Positions 1 through 5,910 are shown, counted from the stretch's first letter. The stretch: 6,079 nucleotides of DNA from an uncultured Spirochaetaceae bacterium (GCA_902797925.1 CADBUT010000415.1:1-6079); one strand, 5' to 3'. Numbers and translations: made by a program. The notes: a model not told the origin generated them from the letters alone.

Positions 1-1
1 C

Positions 2-1174
2 AAGAACCGCGAGCAGGTCAAGGAAATAAACGCACGGCTCAAAGAAATTGCGCGCCGCTTAAAGCACCTTACTGAATGTGCAGTTGAATATCTTGAAGGT
101 ATTCTCGATGAAATTAAGAATTTCACCAAACTTGACAGCAAGAAAGACCCGCGCGCAATTGACCCGAAACTGCTTGTGCGCCAGACCAAAATAATGAAAT
201 TCGGGAAAATTGACGTAAAAGATGCCGTAAGCCACGACCTTTCGCTCCGCTATGATGACAATTCAGGCTATCTCGGCATAAACGTGAGCGGCGGCCGCGA
301 AATAATGAAGGTCGGGCCTTATGACCGCATTTTTGCGCTTAGGCGCACGGGCGTCTACACTGTTTTTGATGTTCCGCAGAAAGTGTTTGTCGACAAAGAC
401 CTTTGGTACTGCGGCCCTGCTGAAAAAGAAAAGCTCAGCAAGGTGCTGTTCACCATTCTTTACCGCGACCCCGAAACGAAATTCGTCTATATCAAGAAAT
501 GCCGCGTCGAGCAGTACATCATCAACCGCGACTATGTGATTATTCCTGACGGAATGGAGCTTCTGCACGTTGACACCCGCGCAAAATTCAACTTTACCCT
601 TAACTACGAGCCGAAGCCGCGTCTTAAGATTCTGACAGAAACTTTCAAGGCACAGTCTTTTGAAGAAAAAGGCTTGAAGGCTCAGGGCGTGCGCCTTGCA
701 TCGAAAGAAACTGCTTCTATAGAGATAGATACCTCAAAATCATCGGGCTTTATTCAGGGCGAGCTTGATTTGGACACAAAACCGGCACCAAAGCCTGCAA
801 AGGCAGAGCAGGAGCCGGCAAAATCTGCGCTTGCGACGATGGAACTGAAAAAAGCCACGAAACCAGCAGCAAAAACCAAAACCACTTCTGCAAAGCCGGC
901 GGCGAAGGCTGCGCCTGCAAAAACCGCAAAAACTGCGGCGCAACCAGCCGCCAAAGCTGCAAAAGCACCGGCCAAGTCTAAAGCCTCTGATGTTTCAAAG
1001 GTTTCACCGAAAAAGACAACAAAGTCTGCGCTTGCAACAATGGAAACAAAAACTTCTGCCGCAAAAAAAGCTGAACAGGAAAAGCCTGAAACACCAAAAG
1101 CTTCAAAGAGCAGCCTGACAGCAAAAGCAGAAGCATTAAAAAACGCCAAAAAAGACAGCGGCAAAAAGAAATAG
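2..1174 (+). CDS. parC: DNA topoisomerase IV subunit A (type IIA topoisomerase A subunit), 3' part only
   Basis: The 5' part lies outside the window; 390 codons plus TAG are visible. Type IIA A subunits cut and rejoin DNA and pair with a ParE/GyrB ATPase. The catalytic tyrosine region is not in the window. The first ~45 visible residues (EINARLKEIARRLKHLTE and on) match the coiled-coil arm that precedes the C-terminal domain. About 200 residues of beta-rich sequence follow (GYLGINVSG, KVFVDKDLWYCG, LHVDTRAKFNFTLNY, KGLKAQGVRLASKE), resembling the shortened C-terminal domain of spirochaete and Bacteroidetes ParC. No GyrA box (QRRGGKG) is visible, which favours ParC over GyrA. From about base 776 the protein becomes a basic tail of ~130 residues, nearly all Lys, Ala, Pro, Ser and Thr, with KSALATME occurring twice. 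The GTG at 176 is an internal Val codon, not a start. The A-subunit call is firm; ParC versus a second GyrA is less so. Confidence 0.85.
   Translation, partial: KNREQVKEINARLKEIARRLKHLTECAVEYLEGILDEIKNFTKLDSKKDPRAIDPKLLVRQTKIMKFGKIDVKDAVSHDLSLRYDDNSGYLGINVSGGREIMKVGPYDRIFALRRTGVYTVFDVPQKVFVDKDLWYCGPAEKEKLSKVLFTILYRDPETKFVYIKKCRVEQYIINRDYVIIPDGMELLHVDTRAKFNFTLNYEPKPRLKILTETFKAQSFEEKGLKAQGVRLASKETASIEIDTSKSSGFIQGELDLDTKPAPKPAKAEQEPAKSALATMELKKATKPAAKTKTTSAKPAAKAAPAKTAKTAAQPAAKAAKAPAKSKASDVSKVSPKKTTKSALATMETKTSAAKKAEQEKPETPKASKSSLTAKAEALKNAKKDSGKKK
776..1171 (+). other. Lys/Ala/Pro-rich low-complexity C-terminal tail of the topoisomerase subunit
   Basis: This in-frame extension of about 132 residues follows the last recognisable folded segment, which ends near GELDLD. 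It is built from short PAK, AAK, KTA and KPA units like the tail of histone H1 or bacterial H1-like proteins. KSALATME appears twice, at 821-844 and 1022-1045, exactly 201 bases (67 codons) apart and nearly identical at the DNA level, suggesting internal duplication. The tail is probably disordered and strongly positive, so it could bind DNA. That role is inference. Confidence 0.75.
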
Positions 1175-1202
1175 CCATGTCATTGTTGGGCTTGCAATGA
1201 AA

Positions 1203-1206
1203 AGGA
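1203..1206 (+). promoter_or_regulatory. Ribosome binding site that supports the TTG start at 1214
   Basis: An AAGGA-like Shine-Dalgarno core (AGGA) lies 7 bases before the TTG at 1214. No in-frame ATG occurs until about codon 59, which is inside the second membrane segment. This site therefore decides the start in favour of TTG. Confidence 0.65.
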
Positions 1207-1213
1207 ATTATAA

Positions 1214-2086
1214 TTGACGACAAAAGAACGGGTTAATTTCTGTGCAGAAATACAGAAAAAGTATGGACAAAAAATTGTTTTTGCAGTTGTATCTCTTTTT
1301 ATTATAATTCAGTTCGGCAGCTCTGCTGTCTTTGCTGCAATTCTTTTCTGTCTTTCTGCGCTGGGCGACATCGGTTCTTTGGCGGCTATGATTATTACGT
1401 TTCTGCTGTGTATTGGGATTTTTGCTCTGCATTCGGGTTTTTGCTTTATAATGCTGAAGCTAATAAGAAACCAGAACGTAATTCTCGGCGATATGCTTCA
1501 GCCTTTCCGCAATTTTAAGCGCACTGCAAAGACAAGCATTCCGTTTCTGCTTTCTATCCTGGTAACAAGCTTTGCAGCATTTATCGTACTTATCTCAAGC
1601 GGAACTATTGAAAATTTAAGTACAATCATGCAGCAGGTTATGCAGGAAAACAGTCAGATACAGGCTCAGACAGACCTAAGCGCTGTTATCCTTAACCTTT
1701 CGCTTATATTGAGCGGTTTTTCTCTTCTTACCCTGCTTTTAAATCTTCCGCTGATATATCTTCCGTTTTTTGATTATGACATGCAGAATAAACCGCCGAA
1801 AGAAGTGCGCAGCAATGCGTTCGCGCTTTTCAAAGAAAGCTTTAAGAAGCTGTTTGCAGGCTGCTTCTTCTTTGCAGGAAAAAACATAGCAGCGTTTCTT
1901 GTTTTTTATGGAATCAAGATTTTGAACATAAAAATATTAAGCGATATTGCAGCTTTCTTTTCTTCGATATTTCTGTTTTTTGCCTATGCGTCAGTTATGC
2001 TGATGACAGCGTGCATCTTTCAAGATTATACACAACCTGAAGCAGAATTTGAGGTTCTGGCAATTGAAGACAGCAATAACGAATAA
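1214..2086 (+). CDS. Six-helix integral membrane protein of unknown function
   Basis: I do not recognise this 290-residue protein. It has six clear hydrophobic segments, at about residues 21-48, 54-80, 107-129, 156-185, 212-236 and 243-268. The N-terminus is short and basic (TTKERVNFCAEIQKKYGQK) and the C-terminus acidic (PEAEFEVLAIEDSNNE). The loop after the second segment is basic (KLIRNQN, RNFKRTAK) and so is the loop before the fifth (KESFKK), which suggests both termini and these loops are cytoplasmic. A short polar stretch at 130-155 (NLSTIMQQVMQENSQIQAQ) would then be outside. No catalytic motif, ATP-binding loop or transporter signature is seen. The layout recalls the uncharacterised six-helix DUF975-like proteins, but that is only topology. 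The TTG start has a good ribosome binding site. The gene begins 39 bases after the topoisomerase stop and is probably co-transcribed with it. A seven-T run follows the stop without a preceding stem. Confidence 0.8.
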   Translation: MTTKERVNFCAEIQKKYGQKIVFAVVSLFIIIQFGSSAVFAAILFCLSALGDIGSLAAMIITFLLCIGIFALHSGFCFIMLKLIRNQNVILGDMLQPFRNFKRTAKTSIPFLLSILVTSFAAFIVLISSGTIENLSTIMQQVMQENSQIQAQTDLSAVILNLSLILSGFSLLTLLLNLPLIYLPFFDYDMQNKPPKEVRSNAFALFKESFKKLFAGCFFFAGKNIAAFLVFYGIKILNIKILSDIAAFFSSIFLFFAYASVMLMTACIFQDYTQPEAEFEVLAIEDSNNE

Positions 2087-2091
2087 TTTTT

Positions 2092-2121
2092 TTGTAAATT
2101 CCATCAAGTATATGATATAAT
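2092..2121 (+). promoter_or_regulatory. Predicted sigma-70-type promoter with extended -10 for the cyclase-yigZ operon
   Basis: The -35 candidate TTGTAA (2092-2097) matches 4 of 6 consensus bases. An 18-base spacer leads to a perfect TATAAT (2116-2121), preceded by TG one base upstream (2113-2114), which makes it an extended -10. The predicted transcription start is near 2128, leaving a leader of roughly 33 bases before the ATG at 2161. It lies in the 74-base gap after the membrane protein gene, so the cyclase probably has its own transcript. Confidence 0.6.
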
Positions 2122-2147
2122 TGAACATCTCAAATTATTTTCACTTT

Positions 2148-2153
2148 GGAGAG
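2148..2153 (+). promoter_or_regulatory. Ribosome binding site of the cyclase gene
   Basis: GGAGAG is 7 bases before the ATG at 2161. It overlaps the alternative in-frame TTG at 2146, which has no comparable site upstream, so ATG 2161 is the start. Confidence 0.75.
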
Positions 2154-2160
2154 TTTCCTT

Positions 2161-4974
2161 ATGGCAGAAAAAAAAGAAAATGCAAAACTAATTCTTGAAA
2201 AGTCAAAACAGATGGGAGATAAAATAAAATCTTTCCTTGCTGAAAAACTTGAATATGTTATTGCATTTATCGTATGTGTTTTTATTTCTGCAGTTTCACT
2301 TTCAAGCGGATTCAAGTCACTTGAATTCAAATATTATGATATGTATCTCAAACTGAAAGCTGAAATTCCGCAAAGCAAGGATATCATCATGGCATTTGTT
2401 GACGACGATGCCATCGGTGAAATCGGTACTTATCCATGGAGCCGCGACATATATGCGAATATGCTTATACGCCTTAGAGAAGTCGGTGCAAAGGCTGCTG
2501 TTTTCGATATTGAGTTTCTTGACAGATCTTCTATGGGCGTAAACCCTGATTATGTTTCAAACAAGCTTCCGCAGGAATATTCATTAATGCAGAAAGAAGT
2601 AACATCTTCTGTAAATGATTTTTCTGCAGCTATTGCAAGCAAATCTCTGCCTATAAGTCAGGCAAGCGAAGTCGGTCAGGAAATCAACGATTATCTCTCG
2701 CCTATCATGGAAAATATGTATGATTCAATCAGGTCTAATATTTTCCGCGATAACGATGAATATTTAGGCAAGGCATTACGATATTTCGGCAACGCATTTT
2801 TAACTATCAATTATTGTAAAGTTATTACAGAAACAGAATTGTCTGATGCTTCTATTGATTATTCCTTTGCCCACATACTTCACAAAAACGTTGAAGATCC
2901 GAAAGCTTACATCAAAAGAGACAATCTGACAGAGCTTAAGAACCTGCGTCAGGACTACGGTATTGGTCCTGCAATCTTTCCTTTGATGCAGAACGCAGCG
3001 GGTGCAGGTTTTCCAAACGTAGTTGTAGACTCTGACGGTGTCCGCCGCCGCTACCAGCTCTTGTCTGAATACAAAGGCAGATATGTTGCAGAGCTTGTTT
3101 TTGAGCCGCTGCTTGCACAGATGCAGCCTGAAAAAATCATAAGAAAGAAACATTCGCTTATACTGAAAAATGCATTACCGCCGGACAATTCTTCAAACAA
3201 GCGCATAGACATTAAGATTCCGCTTGACAACCGCGGCTGTATGCTTATCAACTGGATTAAAACTCCGATTGAGACAAGCTTTAAAGCAGACTCAATTCTT
3301 TTCCTGTATGAAATTGACAAACGCGAAGAATCGATTATTTCGATTTTTTCAGACCTTGCAAAACTCAACTGGCCGTTTAATTTCTGCCAGATTTCAGAAT
3401 ATATAGTACAAGAATACAGCAGTCTTGCTGAATATAAAGAGCAGCTTTTAAACGGCGGCCGCAACGACTTTGATGATTATTTCCAAAGACGCAAAGAGCT
3501 TTTTAACGACATGGCGATTCTCAATGACGAGAATATTCAGAACGAAATTTTCGATTACTTCGCTTCTGTAAGAGAACAGACCGGAGACCAGACCGCCTAT
3601 CAAGATGTCGAAGCACTTGTAAGAAAATATTTTGAAACTTTCGCAAGTGACTATGATATTTACAACAGCAATTTTCAGCGTCTTGTAGACTTTTATGACG
3701 GAAGTTTCTGTCTTATCGGTAACAAAGCAACAGGAACAACCGATTTGGGTGTTACGCCGTTCTTCGGTTATTATGCAAACGTCGGTACACACGCCAACCT
3801 CTACAACACAATCGTGAACCAGTCTTTCATTACACCGCTTCCAAGACTTTATTCACTGATTATTATGCTGGTTTTAAGCTATCTGTTCTCGCTTTTGTTC
3901 AGACGCTTAAAGACACTCAACTCGCGATTTATTGTAGGTACAATTGTAGTATCAGCAGTTATTGTTGTTCTCTATCTTGTTTTTGCCACATTCCAATTGT
4001 ATATAGAATCGCTCGCAATCATAACATCGCTGGTTTTAATTTTTATAAGCATTACAGTTGCGAGGTTCATTCTTTCTGAAAAAGACAAAAACTTTTTGCG
4101 CAAGGCTTTCTCGACATATCTTTCTGGTGACATTATCGATGAAATCGTTAAAGACCCGAAAAAGCTTGCTCTCGGCGGCCAGGAAAAGGAGCTTACGGCA
4201 ATCTTTACAGACGTACGCTCGTTCTCTACTTTGTCTGAAAAAGTTACGCCTACACAGCTTGTATACATTTTGAACATCTATCTTTCGCGCATGAGTGACA
4301 TCGTTCTTGAAAACAAGGGAACAATCGATAAATTTGAAGGTGATGCTATCATTGCTTTCTACGGCGCGCCGGTTGATAATGAACAGCACGCAAGATGTGC
4401 GCTTATGAGCGCAATCCGCATGAAACAGGCCGAAGTTGAAATCAACAAGTATCTTCTTGACCGTGGCGAAGCTCCTAACGAGCTGCTCACCCGAATCGGT
4501 ATAAACTCTGGTCCAATGGTTGTTGGAAACATGGGCACGGAATCTAAGATGAACTATACAATTATGGGTAACGACGTAAACCTTGCTGCGCGCCTTGAGG
4601 GTGTAAACAAAGTTTACGGCACTTGGATTCTTGCTTCTGAATCAAGCTACAACAAGGCCGGCCCTGGCTTTGTAGGACGCCGTCTTGACCGTGTACGCGT
4701 TATCGGTATCAACACGCCGGTTCAGCTCTACAATATCATAGGCTTAGATTCTGAAACACCTGACAACGTAAAAGAAGGTGTTGAACTTTTCCACGACGCA
4801 CTCGATACCTATCTTTCAAGAGATTTTGAAAGCGCAATGGCAAAATTCAAAAAGGTTCTGACCGTTATGCCGGAAGATCCGCCTACACAAGTTTATATGG
4901 AAAGAGCCAGAAAACTCATTATTACAGGCGTTCCAGATGAATGGGACGGTGTTGTAAACATGACTTCAAAATAA
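2161..4974 (+). CDS. CHASE2-domain class III adenylate cyclase with C-terminal TPR-like tail
   Basis: This 937-residue transmembrane enzyme is predicted to make cAMP from ATP in the cytoplasm in response to a signal outside the inner membrane. Order of parts: cytoplasmic lead 1-31; membrane helix 32-50; large extracytoplasmic CHASE2 region about 52-560; three helices at about 563-580, 590-610 and 614-636; class III catalytic domain about 675-860; TPR-like tail about 868-930. CHASE2 hallmarks are FKYYDMYLKLK, VDDDAIGEIGTYPWSRD, FDIEFLD, GAGFPNVVVDSDGVRRR and the closing GSFCLIGNKATGTTDLGVTP. Catalytic residues by family alignment are metal-binding D684 (FTDVRSF) and D728 (FEGDAIIAF), adenine-recognising K724 and T800, and transition-state N807 and R811 (NDVNLAARLE). 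All are present, so it should be active. Thr at the second adenine position marks subclass IIIb. The CHASE2 region is longer than usual because of two helical insertions. The stop overlaps the yigZ start. The ligand is unknown. Confidence 0.93.
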   Translation: MAEKKENAKLILEKSKQMGDKIKSFLAEKLEYVIAFIVCVFISAVSLSSGFKSLEFKYYDMYLKLKAEIPQSKDIIMAFVDDDAIGEIGTYPWSRDIYANMLIRLREVGAKAAVFDIEFLDRSSMGVNPDYVSNKLPQEYSLMQKEVTSSVNDFSAAIASKSLPISQASEVGQEINDYLSPIMENMYDSIRSNIFRDNDEYLGKALRYFGNAFLTINYCKVITETELSDASIDYSFAHILHKNVEDPKAYIKRDNLTELKNLRQDYGIGPAIFPLMQNAAGAGFPNVVVDSDGVRRRYQLLSEYKGRYVAELVFEPLLAQMQPEKIIRKKHSLILKNALPPDNSSNKRIDIKIPLDNRGCMLINWIKTPIETSFKADSILFLYEIDKREESIISIFSDLAKLNWPFNFCQISEYIVQEYSSLAEYKEQLLNGGRNDFDDYFQRRKELFNDMAILNDENIQNEIFDYFASVREQTGDQTAYQDVEALVRKYFETFASDYDIYNSNFQRLVDFYDGSFCLIGNKATGTTDLGVTPFFGYYANVGTHANLYNTIVNQSFITPLPRLYSLIIMLVLSYLFSLLFRRLKTLNSRFIVGTIVVSAVIVVLYLVFATFQLYIESLAIITSLVLIFISITVARFILSEKDKNFLRKAFSTYLSGDIIDEIVKDPKKLALGGQEKELTAIFTDVRSFSTLSEKVTPTQLVYILNIYLSRMSDIVLENKGTIDKFEGDAIIAFYGAPVDNEQHARCALMSAIRMKQAEVEINKYLLDRGEAPNELLTRIGINSGPMVVGNMGTESKMNYTIMGNDVNLAARLEGVNKVYGTWILASESSYNKAGPGFVGRRLDRVRVIGINTPVQLYNIIGLDSETPDNVKEGVELFHDALDTYLSRDFESAMAKFKKVLTVMPEDPPTQVYMERARKLIITGVPDEWDGVVNMTSK

Positions 4975-5561
4975 TGCGGATTCTGACTGAATATGCACAA
5001 ACCTCGATTGAAGTAAAAAAATCGAGGTTTCTTGCAGAAGCTTTTGTAATCACTTCTCAGGCAGAGGCGCGCGCCCTGCTCCGCGAACAGAAAGCCAAGT
5101 ACCAAGACGCAACTCATGTGGTTCACGCATTTATTTGCGGCTTGAATGCAGAAGTTTCTGGCTGCTCTGATGACGGCGAACCGTCCGGCACAGCCGGACG
5201 GCCTGTGCTTGAAGTGCTTAAAGGCAGAAACTGCACCAACATAATGCTAACTGTTACACGCTGGTTCGGCGGCACTCTGCTCGGTACAGGCGGACTTGTA
5301 AAAGCTTATGGCGACGCTGCAAAGGCGGTGCTTGAGCTATGCAAGACTGAAGAATACATTCCGAAAGCGCAGTTCAAATTTGATGCGCCCTATCCTCTTT
5401 ACGAGCAGATTAAGCTGATTTTGAAGCAGCATTCTGCGGAAGTTTCATCTGAAGATTTCGCGGAAAACATCCATATCGAAGGCATAATTCCTGAAACAGA
5501 CAAAGAAAAGCTTAAAGCGCACATCACTGATTTCAGCAACGGAAAGATTTTGCTAGTTTAG
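4974..5561 (+). CDS. yigZ: YigZ/IMPACT (UPF0029) family protein
   Basis: This 195-residue cytoplasmic protein is about the usual family size (~200). The conserved N-terminal IMPACT domain shows EVKKSRFLAEA (13-23), DATHVVHAF (45-53), SDDGEPSGTAGRPVLE (65-80), VTRWFGGTLLGTGGLVKAYG (94-113). The smaller C-terminal DUF1949-type half (about 135-195) has YPLYEQIKLIL and ends FSNGKILLV. Bacterial members are widespread and poorly understood; eukaryotic IMPACT inhibits the Gcn2 pathway, and ribosome or nucleic-acid binding has been proposed for the fold. The ATG at 4974 is chosen because it begins just before the conserved part and overlaps the cyclase stop by one base (TAATG). An ATG at 4941 would add 11 residues inside the cyclase gene and lacks family support. 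No Shine-Dalgarno precedes 4974, so translation probably depends on ribosomes finishing the cyclase. Two perfect inverted repeats lie within the gene (4999-5030 and 5181-5201). Confidence 0.92.
   Translation: MRILTEYAQTSIEVKKSRFLAEAFVITSQAEARALLREQKAKYQDATHVVHAFICGLNAEVSGCSDDGEPSGTAGRPVLEVLKGRNCTNIMLTVTRWFGGTLLGTGGLVKAYGDAAKAVLELCKTEEYIPKAQFKFDAPYPLYEQIKLILKQHSAEVSSEDFAENIHIEGIIPETDKEKLKAHITDFSNGKILLV
4998..5031 (+). repeat. 11-bp perfect inverted repeat (hairpin) just inside yigZ
   Basis: AAACCTCGATT (4999-5009) is perfectly complementary to AATCGAGGTTT (5020-5030), with a 10-base A-rich loop. The right arm ends in TTT, followed by CTT. It begins 25 bases after the cyclase stop and spans yigZ codons 9-19. 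It could act as an attenuator, weak terminator or RNA stability element. The base pairing is seen; the function is inferred. Confidence 0.6.
5181..5201 (+). repeat. 9-bp GC-rich perfect hairpin inside yigZ
   Basis: CCGTCCGGC (5181-5189) pairs perfectly with GCCGGACGG (5193-5201) around an ACA loop. It encodes the conserved EPSGTAGRP motif, so it may be a by-product of codon choice. No T run follows, so it does not look like a terminator. Confidence 0.6.
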
Positions 5562-5582
5562 GAGCACCCCGATGCACACTGT

Positions 5583-5633
5583 GTGGTTGCTTCGACTACG
5601 CTCAGCAACCGTAACACGACTGCGCTCAACCAC
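5583..5633. repeat. Nested palindromic repeat
   Basis: An outer pair, GTGGTTG (5583-5589) and CAACCAC (5627-5633), encloses an inner pair, GGTTGCT (5585-5591) and AGCAACC (5604-5610). The two pairs share bases 5585-5589, so they would be alternative folds. CGACTRCGCTCA occurs twice (5593-5604 and 5618-5629). The TTCGACTACGCTCAG core resembles short palindromic repeats dispersed in non-coding DNA of many bacteria. It starts 22 bases after the yigZ stop. Confidence 0.6.
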
Positions 5634-5640
5634 CGGCAGC

Positions 5641-5667
5641 CGTCATTGCGAGCGAAGCGAAGCAATC
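5641..5667 (+). repeat. Left copy of dispersed GTCATTGCGAG-type repeat
   Basis: This 27-base copy begins CGTCATTGCGAG and ends GAAGCAATC. It is the short form, with a CGAAGC middle. The frame reading HCERSEAIA across it is the known signature of this repeat being wrongly called as protein. Confidence 0.75.
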
Positions 5668-5719
5668 GCATTTTGCATGTGGCTTTATCTACAGTTTCGA
5701 GATTTAGCTGGCAAAATGC

Positions 5720-5745
5720 CAAGTTTCGTCTTGCGTCGAAACTTG
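5720..5745. repeat. 9-bp hairpin inside the repeat element
   Basis: CAAGTTTCG (5720-5728) pairs with CGAAACTTG (5737-5745) around an 8-base loop. It lies in the middle of the element bounded by the inverted repeats. Confidence 0.55.
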
Positions 5746-5792
5746 CAAGAACATGCCCAAATGCTTCCAAAATGGGGCGATGTACAAATTCA

Positions 5793-5820
5793 GCCGGTTT
5801 TTGCGAAGCAAAAAAGCGGC
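5793..5820. repeat. Interrupted hairpin with GAA loop inside the repeat element
   Basis: TTTTTGC (5798-5804) pairs with GCAAAAA (5808-5814) around a GAA triloop. GCCG (5793-5796) and CGGC (5817-5820) extend the stem after a small internal loop. A competing stem, CGGCG (5817-5821) with CGCCG (5827-5831), overlaps it. TTTT at 5823-5826 gives a faint terminator look, but the structure sits inside the repeat block. Confidence 0.5.
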
Positions 5821-5870
5821 GCTTTTCGCCGAACAAGCTTTTACCGTAGACTAGGCTCCTGCGAAAAGAA

Positions 5871-5903
5871 GATTGCTTCGTCACTTCGTTCCTCGCAATG
5901 ACG
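5871..5903 (-). repeat. Right copy of dispersed GTCATTGCGAG-type repeat, inverted
   Basis: This 33-base copy, read on the minus strand, starts CGTCATTGCGAG and ends GAAGCAATC. Its GAACGAAGTGAC middle is the longer version of the repeat. It lies in reverse orientation to the copy at 5641. Confidence 0.75.
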
Positions 5904-5910
5904 TTGTACA

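Larger units (their letters stand above)
5641..5903. mobile_element. MITE-like or paired-REP element bounded by inverted repeats
   Basis: The left arm (5641-5667, 27 bases, starting CGTCATTGCGAG) and right arm (5871-5903, 33 bases) are inverted copies. They share 12 bases at the outer end (CGTCATTGCGAG) and 9 at the inner end (GAAGCAATC), with a variable middle that is 6 bases longer on the right. Each arm is itself a partial palindrome (ATTGC with GCAAT). The 203-base interior encodes nothing convincing. No target-site duplication is visible beside the arms. The arm sequence belongs to a widely dispersed bacterial repeat that is often mistranslated as CERSEA-containing peptides. Whether the two arms move as one unit or are independent insertions cannot be decided here. 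Confidence 0.55.

Noticed and set aside
176..178. GTG as the start of a separate small gene
   Set aside because: The same frame is open from base 2 and encodes the topoisomerase coiled-coil arm, so this is an internal Val codon.
754..1164. A 136-codon minus-strand frame rich in Ala and Phe
   Set aside because: It is the antisense shadow of the Lys/Ala-rich topoisomerase tail, where repeated codon types keep the opposite strand free of stops.
1180..1200. Six-bp inverted repeat between the topoisomerase and membrane protein genes
   Set aside because: The stem TCATTG/CAATGA is short and AT-rich with a 9-base loop and no T tract, so it is not convincing as a terminator.
2087..2093. Seven-T run after the membrane protein gene as an intrinsic terminator
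   Set aside because: No stable stem precedes it, and it runs into the predicted -35 element.
2146..2148. TTG as cyclase start
   Set aside because: ATG at 2161 has GGAGAG 7 bases upstream, and the TTG overlaps that site.
4941..4943. ATG as yigZ start
   Set aside because: It adds 11 residues inside the cyclase gene with no ribosome binding site and no family conservation; ATG at 4974 fits the family N-terminus.
5558..5884. A 108-codon minus-strand frame across the same spacer
   Set aside because: It is translation of the same palindromic repeats on the other strand, with no good start signal and no family resemblance.
5572..5901. A 109-codon + strand frame with GGAG and ATG shortly after yigZ
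   Set aside because: It reads through both repeat arms and contains HCERSEAIA, the classic false translation of this dispersed repeat. Overlapping frames on both strands are equally open, and no protein family is recognised.
5583..5903. Possible CRISPR array
   Set aside because: The repeats are inverted, of unequal length and not regularly spaced, and no cas gene is present.
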